Below, in pieces: positions 44,129 to 51,974 of a stretch of 57,803 nt of DNA. The notes beneath the pieces were generated by a model. That model searched no databases, was not told where the DNA came from, and saw only the letters and a list, made by a program, of their open reading frames with translations. Numbering within the stretch: the first letter of the stretch is position 1; the number at the start of each line of letters is the position of its first letter. Source of the stretch: Vibrio sp. Isolate32 (lineage in GTDB: Bacteria; Pseudomonadota; Gammaproteobacteria; Enterobacterales; Vibrionaceae); contig NZ_JAKEUQ010000019.1 in NCBI RefSeq assembly GCF_022397955.1, positions 1 through 57,803 on the forward strand, read 5' to 3'. A program made the position numbers and the translations under genes.

Positions 44129-45004
44129 ATGGCAAAAACCAGTGATTGGAAAATTGTAGCAACAGAAGGGCCGACGGTTGATGGTCGTAAGATCACCCGA
44201 GAATGGCTCATGCAGATTGCAGAAAATTATGCCTTGAGTGAATACACCGCTTTGATTTGGCCTGAACACAAACGCTTTGCAGGTTACGGAAGTAACTGGG
44301 GCAAAGTGCTTGCCGTAAAAGCTGAAGAAGTGGATGGAAAAATGCGCTTGTTTGCCAAGCTTGAACCTAATCAATATCTACTTGAAGCCAATAAGCTTGG
44401 GCAGAAGCTGTTTACCTCCATAGAACCCAATCCAGACTATAAAGGGCAAGGAAAGTGCTACCTGATGGGATTAGCCGTGACCGATTCCCCGGCGTCGTCT
44501 GGTGTTTCATTACTTCAGTTTTCGCGACAAGAAGGTCAAACCACAGAGCTGAGTTGCAGCCAACTGGAAGAAATCAGCCTTGATGAGTGTTACTCAAAAA
44601 CAGACCGATTCTTTGCCTTGTGTAATGCCTTTTTCAATTCTGGTGATGAACAACCAGAGCCACAACCTGATCCTGAACCAGAGGAAGAAGAAGTGACCGA
44701 AGAACAATTCAAAGCTGCGATGAAAGAGCAGTTCGGCATTATGAAAGGTGAGCTAAAGGATGAACTCAAACAAGAGTTTAACCTGCAAACGCAAACACCT
44801 AACGAACCCGAAGCCAAACCCGAAGGTGAAGTTCAAACGTTCTCTTTGGAGCAGTTCTCTAGTGAATTAGAGAAGCAGCTTGCTCCTGTAGCCGAGCAAG
44901 TACAAAACCTTGAAACCCAGTTCGCAAAGCTTAAGCAAGAAGTCCCTGGTCAAAAGCCTGGTGAAGAAGGCAGCGGCGGCGAATCAACAGTGGAGGTCGT
45001 GTAA
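44129..45004 (+). CDS. Capsid scaffold and maturation protease (P2 gpO-like)
   Basis: This 291-residue protein matches P2 O (284). The N-terminal serine protease has Asp18, His47 in WPEHKRF and a serine in VTDSPASSGVSL. Residues ~180-285 form an acidic Glu/Pro-rich spacer and a scaffold helix with coiled-coil character. It guides capsid assembly and trims the capsid protein. It is the first gene of the rightward late operon, and the major capsid gene starts immediately after its stop. Confidence 0.9.
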   Translation: MAKTSDWKIVATEGPTVDGRKITREWLMQIAENYALSEYTALIWPEHKRFAGYGSNWGKVLAVKAEEVDGKMRLFAKLEPNQYLLEANKLGQKLFTSIEPNPDYKGQGKCYLMGLAVTDSPASSGVSLLQFSRQEGQTTELSCSQLEEISLDECYSKTDRFFALCNAFFNSGDEQPEPQPDPEPEEEEVTEEQFKAAMKEQFGIMKGELKDELKQEFNLQTQTPNEPEAKPEGEVQTFSLEQFSSELEKQLAPVAEQVQNLETQFAKLKQEVPGQKPGEEGSGGESTVEVV

Positions 45005-46015
45005 ATGCTCAATGCAGTATCGACTCAATTTTTAGATGAATATTGCCAAGCCGTAGCAAAAGCGGGCGGCGTTGTAGATGCGTCTAAGCAATTCAATATC
45101 ACGCCTGTGATGGAAACCAAGCTTCGCCAAGCCATTGTTGAATCGGACTCTTTCTTAAACCGTGTTTCGAATATCTCGGTTGACCAAATTAAAGGTCAAG
45201 TGATCGATGTGGGTGACAGTGGTTTGCTGACAGGTCGAGTTAAAGACGGTCGTTTCATGGGCTCTCTTGACCAAAGCGGCAATACCTACGAGCTAACCGA
45301 AACGGACTCAGGCGCTCATATCAACTGGATTACGATGACAATCTGGGCGAACTCGGGTGGTAAAGGTCAGTGGATGAAGCTGATGAACAACGCCATTACG
45401 CGTAATTTTGCTTTAGATAAGCTGCGTATTGGTTTCCACGGCACCTCCATTGCGGGTGAGAGTACGGATCCTAAAGCAAACCCAATGGGTGAAGACGTTA
45501 ATAAAGGTTGGCTTCAACTCGCAAAAGAGAAGGCACCGGCTCAAGTCTTACCTGCGGTGAAATTGGATTCGACAGGGGCAACCGAGGGTTCATATCGAAA
45601 CCTGGATTCACTGGTTAACGATCTGATTAACACTACTATTCACGAAGTGCATCAAGGCGACCCTGATTTAGTGGTTTTGATTGGCCGCAACTTAGTGGCC
45701 GCGGAGCAGCATCGTTTATTGGAATCGGCTGAAGTACCCACCGAGCACAAAGCCGCGCAGAGCTTGGCTAAGACCGTTGCAGGTAAAACGGTGTATACAC
45801 CGCCATTTTTCCCGCCAGACATGATTTGGGTAACGAACTTAACCAACCTGCAAATCCTGACTCAAAAAGGAACGCAGTGGCGTAAGTCTCGTAATGAAGA
45901 AGACCGTAAGCGCTTCGAAACGTCATATCTTCGCCAAGAAGGTTATGCGGTGGGCAATTACCACAAGTTTGCAGCGATTGAAAAAGTCACTGTCGTTGTG
46001 CCAGCCGCAGGTTAA
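45005..46015 (+). CDS. Major capsid protein (P2 gpN-like)
   Basis: This 336-residue protein is near P2 N (357). Family stretches include VSNISVDQIKGQVIDVG, TQWRKSRNEEDRKRFETSY and EGYAVGNYHKFAAIEKV near the end. It forms the icosahedral shell after processing by the scaffold protease. The start ATG follows the scaffold stop directly (TAA ATG); a GGAGGTCGTG ribosome site lies in the end of the scaffold gene. Confidence 0.92.
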   Translation: MLNAVSTQFLDEYCQAVAKAGGVVDASKQFNITPVMETKLRQAIVESDSFLNRVSNISVDQIKGQVIDVGDSGLLTGRVKDGRFMGSLDQSGNTYELTETDSGAHINWITMTIWANSGGKGQWMKLMNNAITRNFALDKLRIGFHGTSIAGESTDPKANPMGEDVNKGWLQLAKEKAPAQVLPAVKLDSTGATEGSYRNLDSLVNDLINTTIHEVHQGDPDLVVLIGRNLVAAEQHRLLESAEVPTEHKAAQSLAKTVAGKTVYTPPFFPPDMIWVTNLTNLQILTQKGTQWRKSRNEEDRKRFETSYLRQEGYAVGNYHKFAAIEKVTVVVPAAG

Positions 46016-46024
46016 GGGGAAGAC

Positions 46025-46741
46025 ATGGCCAGTCCATTAGCGAAGTTGCGCCAAGAAGCCTTGGCAAAACAGCAAAAGCAATCGACACCTGAGAAACAGT
46101 CTGTTGCTAATCCTAACAGCCTTCACCTGCTTTTAGCTGAACTCGAAAGTGATTTGAAGGTGCTAAAAACCTTCAATCGTAAGGATGAAAAGGTTAACCA
46201 CAAACGTGAAGTTTTGGTCCCTAAATATCGTGAAGCCATTGAAGCTTACCTAGCCGGTGACGAGCAGTTCGATAACCCGTTATTTACTCAGATGGTGATT
46301 TGGCTATTCGATATCGAAGATTTAGAAACCGCCATCAAGTGGTGTGATATCGCTATCGAGCGCGGGTTAGATACACCAGAACGATTCAAGCGTGATTTTG
46401 CCACCTTCTGTGCGGATGAAGTCTTGGCCTGGTCAGAGCGTATGGCAGACAAAGGACAATCGATTGAGCCTTACTTCTCCCAGGTATTTGAGAAGGTCAC
46501 TGACGACTGGAGCATCAACGAAAAGCCCACGGCTAAATGGTTGAAGTTCGCGGGCCTGTACCTACTGCGTAACGATGAAGGTAAGCCTCATGCGGCCTCT
46601 GTCGGAGATGTGCCGACGTTACAGAAAGCTCGAACTCATCTTCAAAACGCGCATGAGCAATACAGCGCGATTGGTGTTAGCACCATGATCGATAACATCG
46701 ACCAACGTATCCGAGCATTAGAGAGTGGCGACAACCTCTAG
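46025..46741 (+). CDS. Terminase small subunit (P2 gpM-like)
   Basis: This 238-residue protein is near P2 M (247). It has a charged N-terminus, FNRKDEKVNHKREVLVPKYR, and WLFDIEDLETAIKWCDIAIE, both typical of the gpM endonuclease subunit, which recognises cos with gpP. A GGGGAAGAC ribosome site precedes the start. A 129-base gap without an evident gene follows before L. Confidence 0.88.
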   Translation: MASPLAKLRQEALAKQQKQSTPEKQSVANPNSLHLLLAELESDLKVLKTFNRKDEKVNHKREVLVPKYREAIEAYLAGDEQFDNPLFTQMVIWLFDIEDLETAIKWCDIAIERGLDTPERFKRDFATFCADEVLAWSERMADKGQSIEPYFSQVFEKVTDDWSINEKPTAKWLKFAGLYLLRNDEGKPHAASVGDVPTLQKARTHLQNAHEQYSAIGVSTMIDNIDQRIRALESGDNL

Positions 46742-46870
46742 CTTAAAACAGCTCCTATGCCACCGCGCCTCGACTGACGAGGAAGAGCAAGTGATTCATC
46801 ACCCTGCTTATTCCGTCGACTCAGTGGCTAGAGGCGCCCTAATTAACTGCAGTAGCAAAAAGGTTGAATC

Positions 46871-47290
46871 ATGAGCTTTGGCGGGAAAGTGGATAAAACG
46901 AGTGACCAAGCCATACCTGGTGAAGGTTGGCCAAGCTTATCGACCGATGAGTTTCGCCAATTGCGCCGTATTCCGCATACGTTTGATAACGACTCTATTG
47001 CTGCGGCCATCACGATTGCTGCGCTGAATATTCAAGAAAAGTTAGATCGCTTGTTGGTTGATGGTATTCCGCCATCAATGAGCAGTGCCAAAACCGCATT
47101 GTATAAACGTGCGGTGTATGGCCGAGCTCACTCTGAATTGTTACCCGAGTTTGCGACGCAAGACAGGCGTAAAGAAGGGGACAACGCGGCGATAGATGAG
47201 CCACAACAGGCGGCGCGTTTCCTAGCTCAAAGTAATAAAGATGTTTCTCAATTGCTCGGGCGCAGTGCCAATGGCATTGATTCGATATGA
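46871..47290 (+). CDS. Head completion protein (P2 gpL-like)
   Basis: This 139-residue protein is shorter than P2 L (169). It contains WPSLSTDEFRQLRRIP, AALNIQEKLDRL and a KTALYKRAVYGRAHSELLPE helix typical of gpL. It closes the portal and stabilises packaged heads. It overlaps the next gene by 4 bases. Confidence 0.82.
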   Translation: MSFGGKVDKTSDQAIPGEGWPSLSTDEFRQLRRIPHTFDNDSIAAAITIAALNIQEKLDRLLVDGIPPSMSSAKTALYKRAVYGRAHSELLPEFATQDRRKEGDNAAIDEPQQAARFLAQSNKDVSQLLGRSANGIDSI

Positions 47291-47778
47291 GCGACACGGT
47301 TTACAACAAAACCAAGCTTGAGCATTTAACGGGTTACATCGTTAGTCACCTCAATAGCAATGTGCTCGATAACAAGATTGATGCGTGGCAAGAAAACGGC
47401 TCGATAGTGCCTAGTGGTGAAGACCGTGGGAATGGTGGGTATATCGCCTGTTTCTGGAAATACAACGCGGTGATCTCGGTTGAGGAGTTTCCTCACCAAT
47501 TACTAGACCCACGCTGTTTGCTGGCTCTGATTGCTTGCTGGCTAAGTGACCATGAAGAAGAGCGTAACGAGCAAGAGCTTGAAGACCCGACTTTATCAGT
47601 GGATGTGATCAGCAGCGAAGCCGCCGATGTGAGTATTGAACTTGAACTGATGGAGCCGATAGAACTGGTACCTGATGAAGCAGGAATGATCACTTGGCGC
47701 GGGACTCGATACCGAGTTCAAGCCGTTGAGATTTATACCGCTGAAGAAGCGGAGTTGGTGAATGAAGCCGACAGTTAA
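47287..47778 (+). CDS. Tail completion protein (P2 gpR-like)
   Basis: This is a 163-residue acidic protein. YIACFWKYNAVISVEEFPH and the end WRGTRYRVQAVEIYTAEEAE match the gpR group, which joins tail to head and sets tail length with gpS. In P2 the lysis genes lie between L and R. Here R follows L directly by a 4-base overlap, so the lysis cassette has moved. Confidence 0.75.
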   Translation: MSDTVYNKTKLEHLTGYIVSHLNSNVLDNKIDAWQENGSIVPSGEDRGNGGYIACFWKYNAVISVEEFPHQLLDPRCLLALIACWLSDHEEERNEQELEDPTLSVDVISSEAADVSIELELMEPIELVPDEAGMITWRGTRYRVQAVEIYTAEEAELVNEADS

Positions 47779-48418
47779 TGTGAATCAAAGGGATGTGCTC
47801 AACCTGCAAGAAAAGCTTGCCATGTTAGCGCTTCCCCCCAAAAAGCGTGTTTGGATATTGAAAACCCTAGGGCGCTGGGAAAAAGCCAAGACTCGAAAGC
47901 GCATTCAGCAACAAAAAGACATTCACGGCCAAGCCTTAGCACCGAAGAAACGGAATAAGCGCGGAAAAGTCATGCGACGTATGGCCAAGGGGTTGACCCC
48001 CTATGTAAGAAACGCCAATACGCTCGACCTAACTTGGAGCAATCCGCTCACCGCAAAAATTGCAGCCAGGCATCACCTTGGTCAAAAGCAAAAAATGACC
48101 AAGCGCCAAATGCAAAAGCGGTGGGGAAAACCAAACTATTCTGCGCCTTGCTCTAAAGGGCAAGCGAGAAAACTGAGGGAGCTGGGTTACACGGTCCCGC
48201 GTAAGAGTGGTAAGGGAAGGAAGAAACCCACACTCAAGTTGTTGATGGCCACCGTAACCCACGGGCAAGCAGGACAAATTATTCGTGAGTTGAGCAACCA
48301 ACCGAGAGTGTCGGCTTGGGATATCCCTTTAAAAGAGCGCCAGATATTAGGCAGTAAAGAACGCGAAGTCACCCGCCAACTCATCACCATTTTTGAGCAG
48401 GCCAGAAAGCGAAAATAA
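47762..48418 (+). CDS. Virion morphogenesis / tail completion protein (P2 gpS-like)
   Basis: This 218-residue, very basic protein has LKTLGRWEKAKTRKRI then LAPKKRNKRGKVMRRM, matching the phage virion morphogenesis family (gpS). It is longer than P2 S (150) because of a Lys/Arg/Gln-rich middle (about 105-160). It overlaps gpR by 17 bases. Confidence 0.78.
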   Translation: MKPTVNVNQRDVLNLQEKLAMLALPPKKRVWILKTLGRWEKAKTRKRIQQQKDIHGQALAPKKRNKRGKVMRRMAKGLTPYVRNANTLDLTWSNPLTAKIAARHHLGQKQKMTKRQMQKRWGKPNYSAPCSKGQARKLRELGYTVPRKSGKGRKKPTLKLLMATVTHGQAGQIIRELSNQPRVSAWDIPLKERQILGSKEREVTRQLITIFEQARKRK

Positions 48419-48433
48419 GCGAGGAAATAACCA

Positions 48434-49555
48434 ATGGCAACCGGAAAGGTAGAGGTTAACAACCTCAATTTAGGGCAAGGCGGGATCCCAGAAATTGAAC
48501 GCCACCTGCTTTATATCGGGCGCACCGATAAAGCTGAATTGCAAGGCAAAGTCACGCGTGTGAATAACATGACCAACCTTGATGATGTCGTAGCCGATGA
48601 CGTACTGGGCGCTAACCTCAAAGCGGCGCAGCTCAATGGGAAACAGAACTGGACGGGCGCCGTGTTTGGTCTCGCTGAAGGTAAAACGTGGCAGGAAGCG
48701 GTTGATATTGCCAATCGCACGGACTCGTTTGAAGGGGTTTGTGTGGTGGACATCGTGACCAGCAAAGCAGACTTTCAAGCGATGCAAAGTAAAGCGACTG
48801 AGCTCACCAGCAAGCTTGGCCGTTGGGTGTTTTTCTTAGCGGCGTGTCCTGGCATCGATAAGAGCAAGCAAACTTGGGCGAAATACGAAACCAGTCTATT
48901 GGCGTTAGTGAAAGATGTGTCGGCCAATATGGTGACGCCTGTGCCGATGCTCAATGGCAATAACATCGGTGTATTGGGTGGGCGCTTGTGCGATCGAGCG
49001 GTGACCGTCGCCGACAGTCCAATGCGAGTAGCTACGGGCAGCGTGTTGGGGCTTGGTGAAATGCCTATTGATAGCGCAGGTAAACCACTGGAAATGAGCA
49101 CCATCGCAGTGTTAGCTGATGCTCGTTATTCATTGCCGCAATGGTATGCCGACATGGAAGGGGTGTATTGGACAGACGCGACTACGTTGGAAGCGAAGGG
49201 CGGGGACTATCAATATCTAGAATACGTTCGTCCGGTTCACAAACTGAATCGCCGCGTTCGCATCAAAGCGATCCGCCGCATTGCTGACCGCATTCTGAAT
49301 TCAACGCCACCGAGTATCGAACTTAACCGCACCTATTTCAGCAAAGACATGCGCGATATGTCGAAGACCACGGAGATTGGTGGCATTCCGTTCCCTGGTG
49401 AAATCATGCCACCGAGCGATCAAGACGTCACCATCACGTGGCAAAGCAAAACAAAAGTCGTGATTGGTTTGATGGTCACGCCACACAACTGCCCGAAACA
49501 CATTGTTGTGAACATTGGGCTTGATCTCTCTAACCCTGCAGATACGGAGGCGTAA
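48434..49555 (+). CDS. Tail sheath protein (DUF2586, K139 type)
   Basis: This 373-residue protein belongs to the DUF2586 sheath family of K139/HP1-like phages rather than to P2 FI. It contains GGIPEIERHLLYIGRT, EGVCVVDIVTSKADFQAM and, in the C-terminal third, RVRIKAIRRIADRIL. It polymerises around the tube and contracts during infection. The presence of this family places the phage with K139 rather than with P2 itself. Confidence 0.88.
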   Translation: MATGKVEVNNLNLGQGGIPEIERHLLYIGRTDKAELQGKVTRVNNMTNLDDVVADDVLGANLKAAQLNGKQNWTGAVFGLAEGKTWQEAVDIANRTDSFEGVCVVDIVTSKADFQAMQSKATELTSKLGRWVFFLAACPGIDKSKQTWAKYETSLLALVKDVSANMVTPVPMLNGNNIGVLGGRLCDRAVTVADSPMRVATGSVLGLGEMPIDSAGKPLEMSTIAVLADARYSLPQWYADMEGVYWTDATTLEAKGGDYQYLEYVRPVHKLNRRVRIKAIRRIADRILNSTPPSIELNRTYFSKDMRDMSKTTEIGGIPFPGEIMPPSDQDVTITWQSKTKVVIGLMVTPHNCPKHIVVNIGLDLSNPADTEA

Positions 49556-49557
49556 CC

Positions 49558-50013
49558 ATGAGCATGCGTATTTCTGGCAAGAACATGCACTTTTCAATGG
49601 GTGACTACAAGCTCACCGCGCAAAAGGTCACGCTGTCGATTGAAGACAATTCTGCCGTCAACAAAACCAATGGTGTACCTGACGGCTATGTCGATGGTGA
49701 TGTGGCCGCCAGTGGTGAAATGGAACTGACCACGCAGCAATTTAACCGATTAGGCAAAGCCGCCAAAAGCGCCGGCTCTTGGCGTGGTATGCCGGACTTT
49801 GATGCCTTGTTCTACGGCAAAATTGATAAAGACGAATTGAAGATTGAAGCCTTTGGTTGTCGTCTGAAAATCTCTGACTTACTCGATGCGGATTCCAATG
49901 GTGGCAGTGCATTAGTTCATAAGTTGCCGTTCGAAGTGACCAGCCCAGACTTTGTGAAAATCAATGGCGTTCCATATTTGCGCCCAGATGAAACCGAAGA
50001 TTTGGTTCAGTAA
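49558..50013 (+). CDS. Tail tube protein (DUF2597)
   Basis: This 151-residue protein has GKNMHFSMGDYKLTAQKVTL at the start and GYVDGDVAASGEMELTTQQF in the first half, matching DUF2597, the tube partner of DUF2586 sheaths. It forms the inner tube for DNA passage. It follows the sheath gene by two bases, with the ribosome site (GGAGG) in the sheath's last codons. Confidence 0.88.
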   Translation: MSMRISGKNMHFSMGDYKLTAQKVTLSIEDNSAVNKTNGVPDGYVDGDVAASGEMELTTQQFNRLGKAAKSAGSWRGMPDFDALFYGKIDKDELKIEAFGCRLKISDLLDADSNGGSALVHKLPFEVTSPDFVKINGVPYLRPDETEDLVQ

Positions 50014-50039
50014 CGTTTACTCAGTAAGTAGGGATTGAA

Positions 50040-50258
50040 ATGTCTGATGTTATTGACCAAGCCAGTGGCTTTGAAACCCAATTCACGGAAGTGGCGCTTA
50101 CCAACCAGTTGGCAAGGGCTAAGCAAGTTAACCAGCGGGAAAGCGCGCAGGAATGCGGCGAATGCGGTGTTCCCATTCCAGAAGCTCGCCGCCAACACAT
50201 ATCAGGGTGCCAATATTGCACTCAATGCCAAAGCGAATTGGAGCGAATGAAACGATGA
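50040..50258 (+). CDS. TraR/DksA-type zinc-finger protein
   Basis: This 72-residue protein has a C4 zinc finger, CGECGVPIPEARRQHI then CQYCTQCQSELE, at residues ~39-65. It is the small TraR/DksA form common in P2-like phages. Such proteins bind the RNA polymerase secondary channel and can alter host transcription without ppGpp. Its stop overlaps the next start (ATGA). It begins the inserted lysis-like cassette between tube and tail chaperone. Confidence 0.82.
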   Translation: MSDVIDQASGFETQFTEVALTNQLARAKQVNQRESAQECGECGVPIPEARRQHISGCQYCTQCQSELERMKR

Positions 50259-50677
50259 AACACTATTTGATGAAACGCCGTTACTTTGAACATGGCACCT
50301 ATTCGTATCTCTATCGCCCTGATGGTTCCAAAGTCTGTTGCGTGGTTGAACGACCAATGCTCAACAACAAGCCTAGTGAATCTTGCATTGTTGAAGGCAC
50401 TTACGACCTTTTACCGCATCAATCGCCACGCTTTGGCCACTGTTACGCAGTAGAAGAGCCAATGTTAGGCGTCACTCGCAGCGGGCCAAGCCTTCGAACT
50501 CATGTGCTGATTCATAAGGCCAATAAACCGAGTGATCTGCAGGGGTGTTTAGCACCCGGTGTCGATTTTGGTTTCGTCGGAAATGAATGGGCCGTTGTCA
50601 ATTCTGGTCATGCTTTCAAAGTGTTGATGACAGAGCTGAACGGCAAACCAGCCAAACTTACCATCGTTAAGGATTAA
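50255..50677 (+). CDS. DUF5675 protein in the lysis cassette, candidate endolysin
   Basis: This 140-residue protein begins MKHYLMKRRYFEHGTYS. It carries the DUF5675 signature: EGTYDLLPHQSPRFGHCY, then HVLIHKANKPSDLQGCLAPG. The IHxxN...GC spacing resembles the His...Gly-Cys active site of YkuD L,D-transpeptidases. It lies directly before a holin where an endolysin would be. No other recognisable endolysin is in the window. A peptidoglycan-acting role is therefore an inference from position and motif. Confidence 0.6.
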   Translation: MKHYLMKRRYFEHGTYSYLYRPDGSKVCCVVERPMLNNKPSESCIVEGTYDLLPHQSPRFGHCYAVEEPMLGVTRSGPSLRTHVLIHKANKPSDLQGCLAPGVDFGFVGNEWAVVNSGHAFKVLMTELNGKPAKLTIVKD

Positions 50678-50680
50678 AAT

Positions 50681-51265
50681 ATGTGGGACAAAATTAAATC
50701 ACTACTTGGTAGCGCAGCGCCACTTATTGGCACTGTTATCGGTGGCCCTGCGGGAGGCGCGGTTGCAGGAATGGTCGCCAGTGCGCTTGGAGTGGACAGC
50801 AGCCCCAAAGCCATTGAACAGGCACTTATCAATAACCCAGAAGCGTTGTTGAAAATTAAACAGCTTGAGTCTGATGAACGGGTAAAGCTTCGTGAATTTG
50901 CCTTTCAAAATGCAGAACTGGAAAGTGAAGAACGTAAGCTTGCCATAGCCCAACAAGCCTCAACAATGAAAGTCGAAATGGCGAGTCATGATCCATTTGT
51001 AAGGCGTTGGCGTCCTACTTGGGGTTACACCTTGTGTTTGAGTTGGGCGCTGATGTTCTTTGGACTGTTTGTTGTGATGATTATTGAGCCAAAAGAAGCG
51101 GCTAATGTCGTCAATGCCATTGTCGCGCTGACACCATTGATTTCTGTTGCTCTGGCTGTACTTGGTGTGAACATCCACAAACGTTCCGTAGATAAGCAAA
51201 TCACTGCGGGGCAAAAGCCGCTTAGCCTAATTGGTGGACTAAAGCAGGCAGTAAAAGGGGGCTAG
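50681..51265 (+). CDS. Holin, three-TM family (HP1/K139 type)
   Basis: This 194-residue protein has a glycine-rich hydrophobic N-terminus (GTVIGGPAGGAVAGMVASALG) and a charged helix (~55-100). HDPFVRRWRPTWGYTLCLSW follows, then two membrane segments (~115-137, 145-165). This is the 3TMs_hol family. It would form the membrane lesion that lets the lytic enzyme or signal through. It is followed at the next base by a small membrane gene. Confidence 0.8.
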   Translation: MWDKIKSLLGSAAPLIGTVIGGPAGGAVAGMVASALGVDSSPKAIEQALINNPEALLKIKQLESDERVKLREFAFQNAELESEERKLAIAQQASTMKVEMASHDPFVRRWRPTWGYTLCLSWALMFFGLFVVMIIEPKEAANVVNAIVALTPLISVALAVLGVNIHKRSVDKQITAGQKPLSLIGGLKQAVKGG

Positions 51266-51502
51266 ATGGACCCGACTTGGTTATCTGCGCTGGTCGCCCT
51301 TGCCACCTTGTTGGTGATGTTGATAGGTGCATTGATTAGCAAACTGTTTTCTCTTTCGAAAGAGCTTGCTGATTATAAAACCCATGTGGCGGAGAGCTAC
51401 GCCACTAAAGAAGAAGTGAAGGATGGTTTTGAGAGACTTGAGCGTCAACTTGAAACCGGGCTCACCCGAATTTATGAATCATTGAAGCGAGAAGTAGCAT
51501 GA
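51266..51502 (+). CDS. Small membrane protein of the lysis cassette, unknown
   Basis: This 78-residue protein has one N-terminal membrane segment (about 5-28) and a coiled-coil, highly charged tail (ADYKTHVAESYATKEEVKDG to ETGLTRIYESLKR). This layout fits an i-spanin-like or XhlA-like lysis accessory. There is no lipoprotein partner embedded that I could see. It overlaps the chaperone gene by 4 bases. Confidence 0.6.
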   Translation: MDPTWLSALVALATLLVMLIGALISKLFSLSKELADYKTHVAESYATKEEVKDGFERLERQLETGLTRIYESLKREVA

Positions 51503-51762
51503 CAAAATCCATTGTTTTAACCGTTGGCACAACCGACCTTGAATTCAACCCAACACCGGCGGAATACGACGAAGCGCAAAACACCACGATGCAAGGTGAT
51601 ATCAGTAGTGCCGCGCATAACTTCTTGATGAGTTGCGTTAGCGATAAATCGAAAGATGCACTACGTGAAATAACTAAGGAAAACGCGGGTGCAGCAACGC
51701 AGATTTATGGCTTTGTTCTTAAAGAGTACACACCGAAGCTTGCTATCTCAGTAAAAAAATAG
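51499..51762 (+). CDS. Tail assembly chaperone, short form
   Basis: This 87-residue protein starts MTKSIVLTVGTTDLEFNPTPAEYDE in sense, of the putative phage tail assembly chaperone group. It occupies the place of P2 E, between lysis/tube genes and the tape measure. Its final codons are GTA AAA AAA TAG, a seven-A slippery run right before the stop, and the -1 frame continues as coding sequence for 62 codons. Confidence 0.82.
   Translation: MTKSIVLTVGTTDLEFNPTPAEYDEAQNTTMQGDISSAAHNFLMSCVSDKSKDALREITKENAGAATQIYGFVLKEYTPKLAISVKK
51753..51759 (+). other. Slippery site for -1 frameshift (A7)
   Basis: Seven A in the register A AAA AAA lie directly before the zero-frame TAG at 51760-51762. This is the best form for -1 slippage by tandem Lys-tRNAs. 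Confidence 0.75.
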
Positions 51763-51947
51763 ATGCGCTTGTCGCGGCCATTGATGGCAGTGACAGGCAA
51801 AAGATGTATGCGTGGCGGCGTAAGTGGCTACCCGATGCCCCTGATACTGACCAAAATCTTGCCTATGCGATTTGGTTAGAGAAGAACCATTGGGAAAACA
51901 TGCAAGCCGTTACTGCAAGTGGGGTGGCCAAAGCCTTTGGCGCCTAA
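51759..51947 (+). CDS. Tail assembly chaperone, -1 frame extension (E' equivalent)
   Basis: After the slip, the -1 frame reads IDALVAAIDGSDRQKMYAWRR, then AWRRKWLPDAPDTDQNLAYA and IWLEKNHWENMQAVTASGVA, ending at TAA 51945-51947. It has no start codon of its own. The fusion would have about 149 residues. P2 E/E' and lambda G/GT make the same pair: the long form binds the tape measure and the short form the tube. The frame has good codon use and no stop across 62 codons, and the tape measure starts 28 bases later. Confidence 0.8.
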   Translation: MDALVAAIDGSDRQKMYAWRRKWLPDAPDTDQNLAYAIWLEKNHWENMQAVTASGVAKAFGA

Positions 51948-51974
51948 CTCTAATCAGCATAAAGAGAGTGGTTG

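Noticed and set aside
46742..46870. A hidden gene between the terminase small subunit and gpL.
   Set aside because: The 129 bases have stops in all frames of useful length and no ribosome site until just before gpL.
50153..50254. Upstream extension of the DUF5675 reading frame.
   Set aside because: It lies out of frame inside the zinc-finger gene; the ATGA overlap at 50255 gives the proper start.
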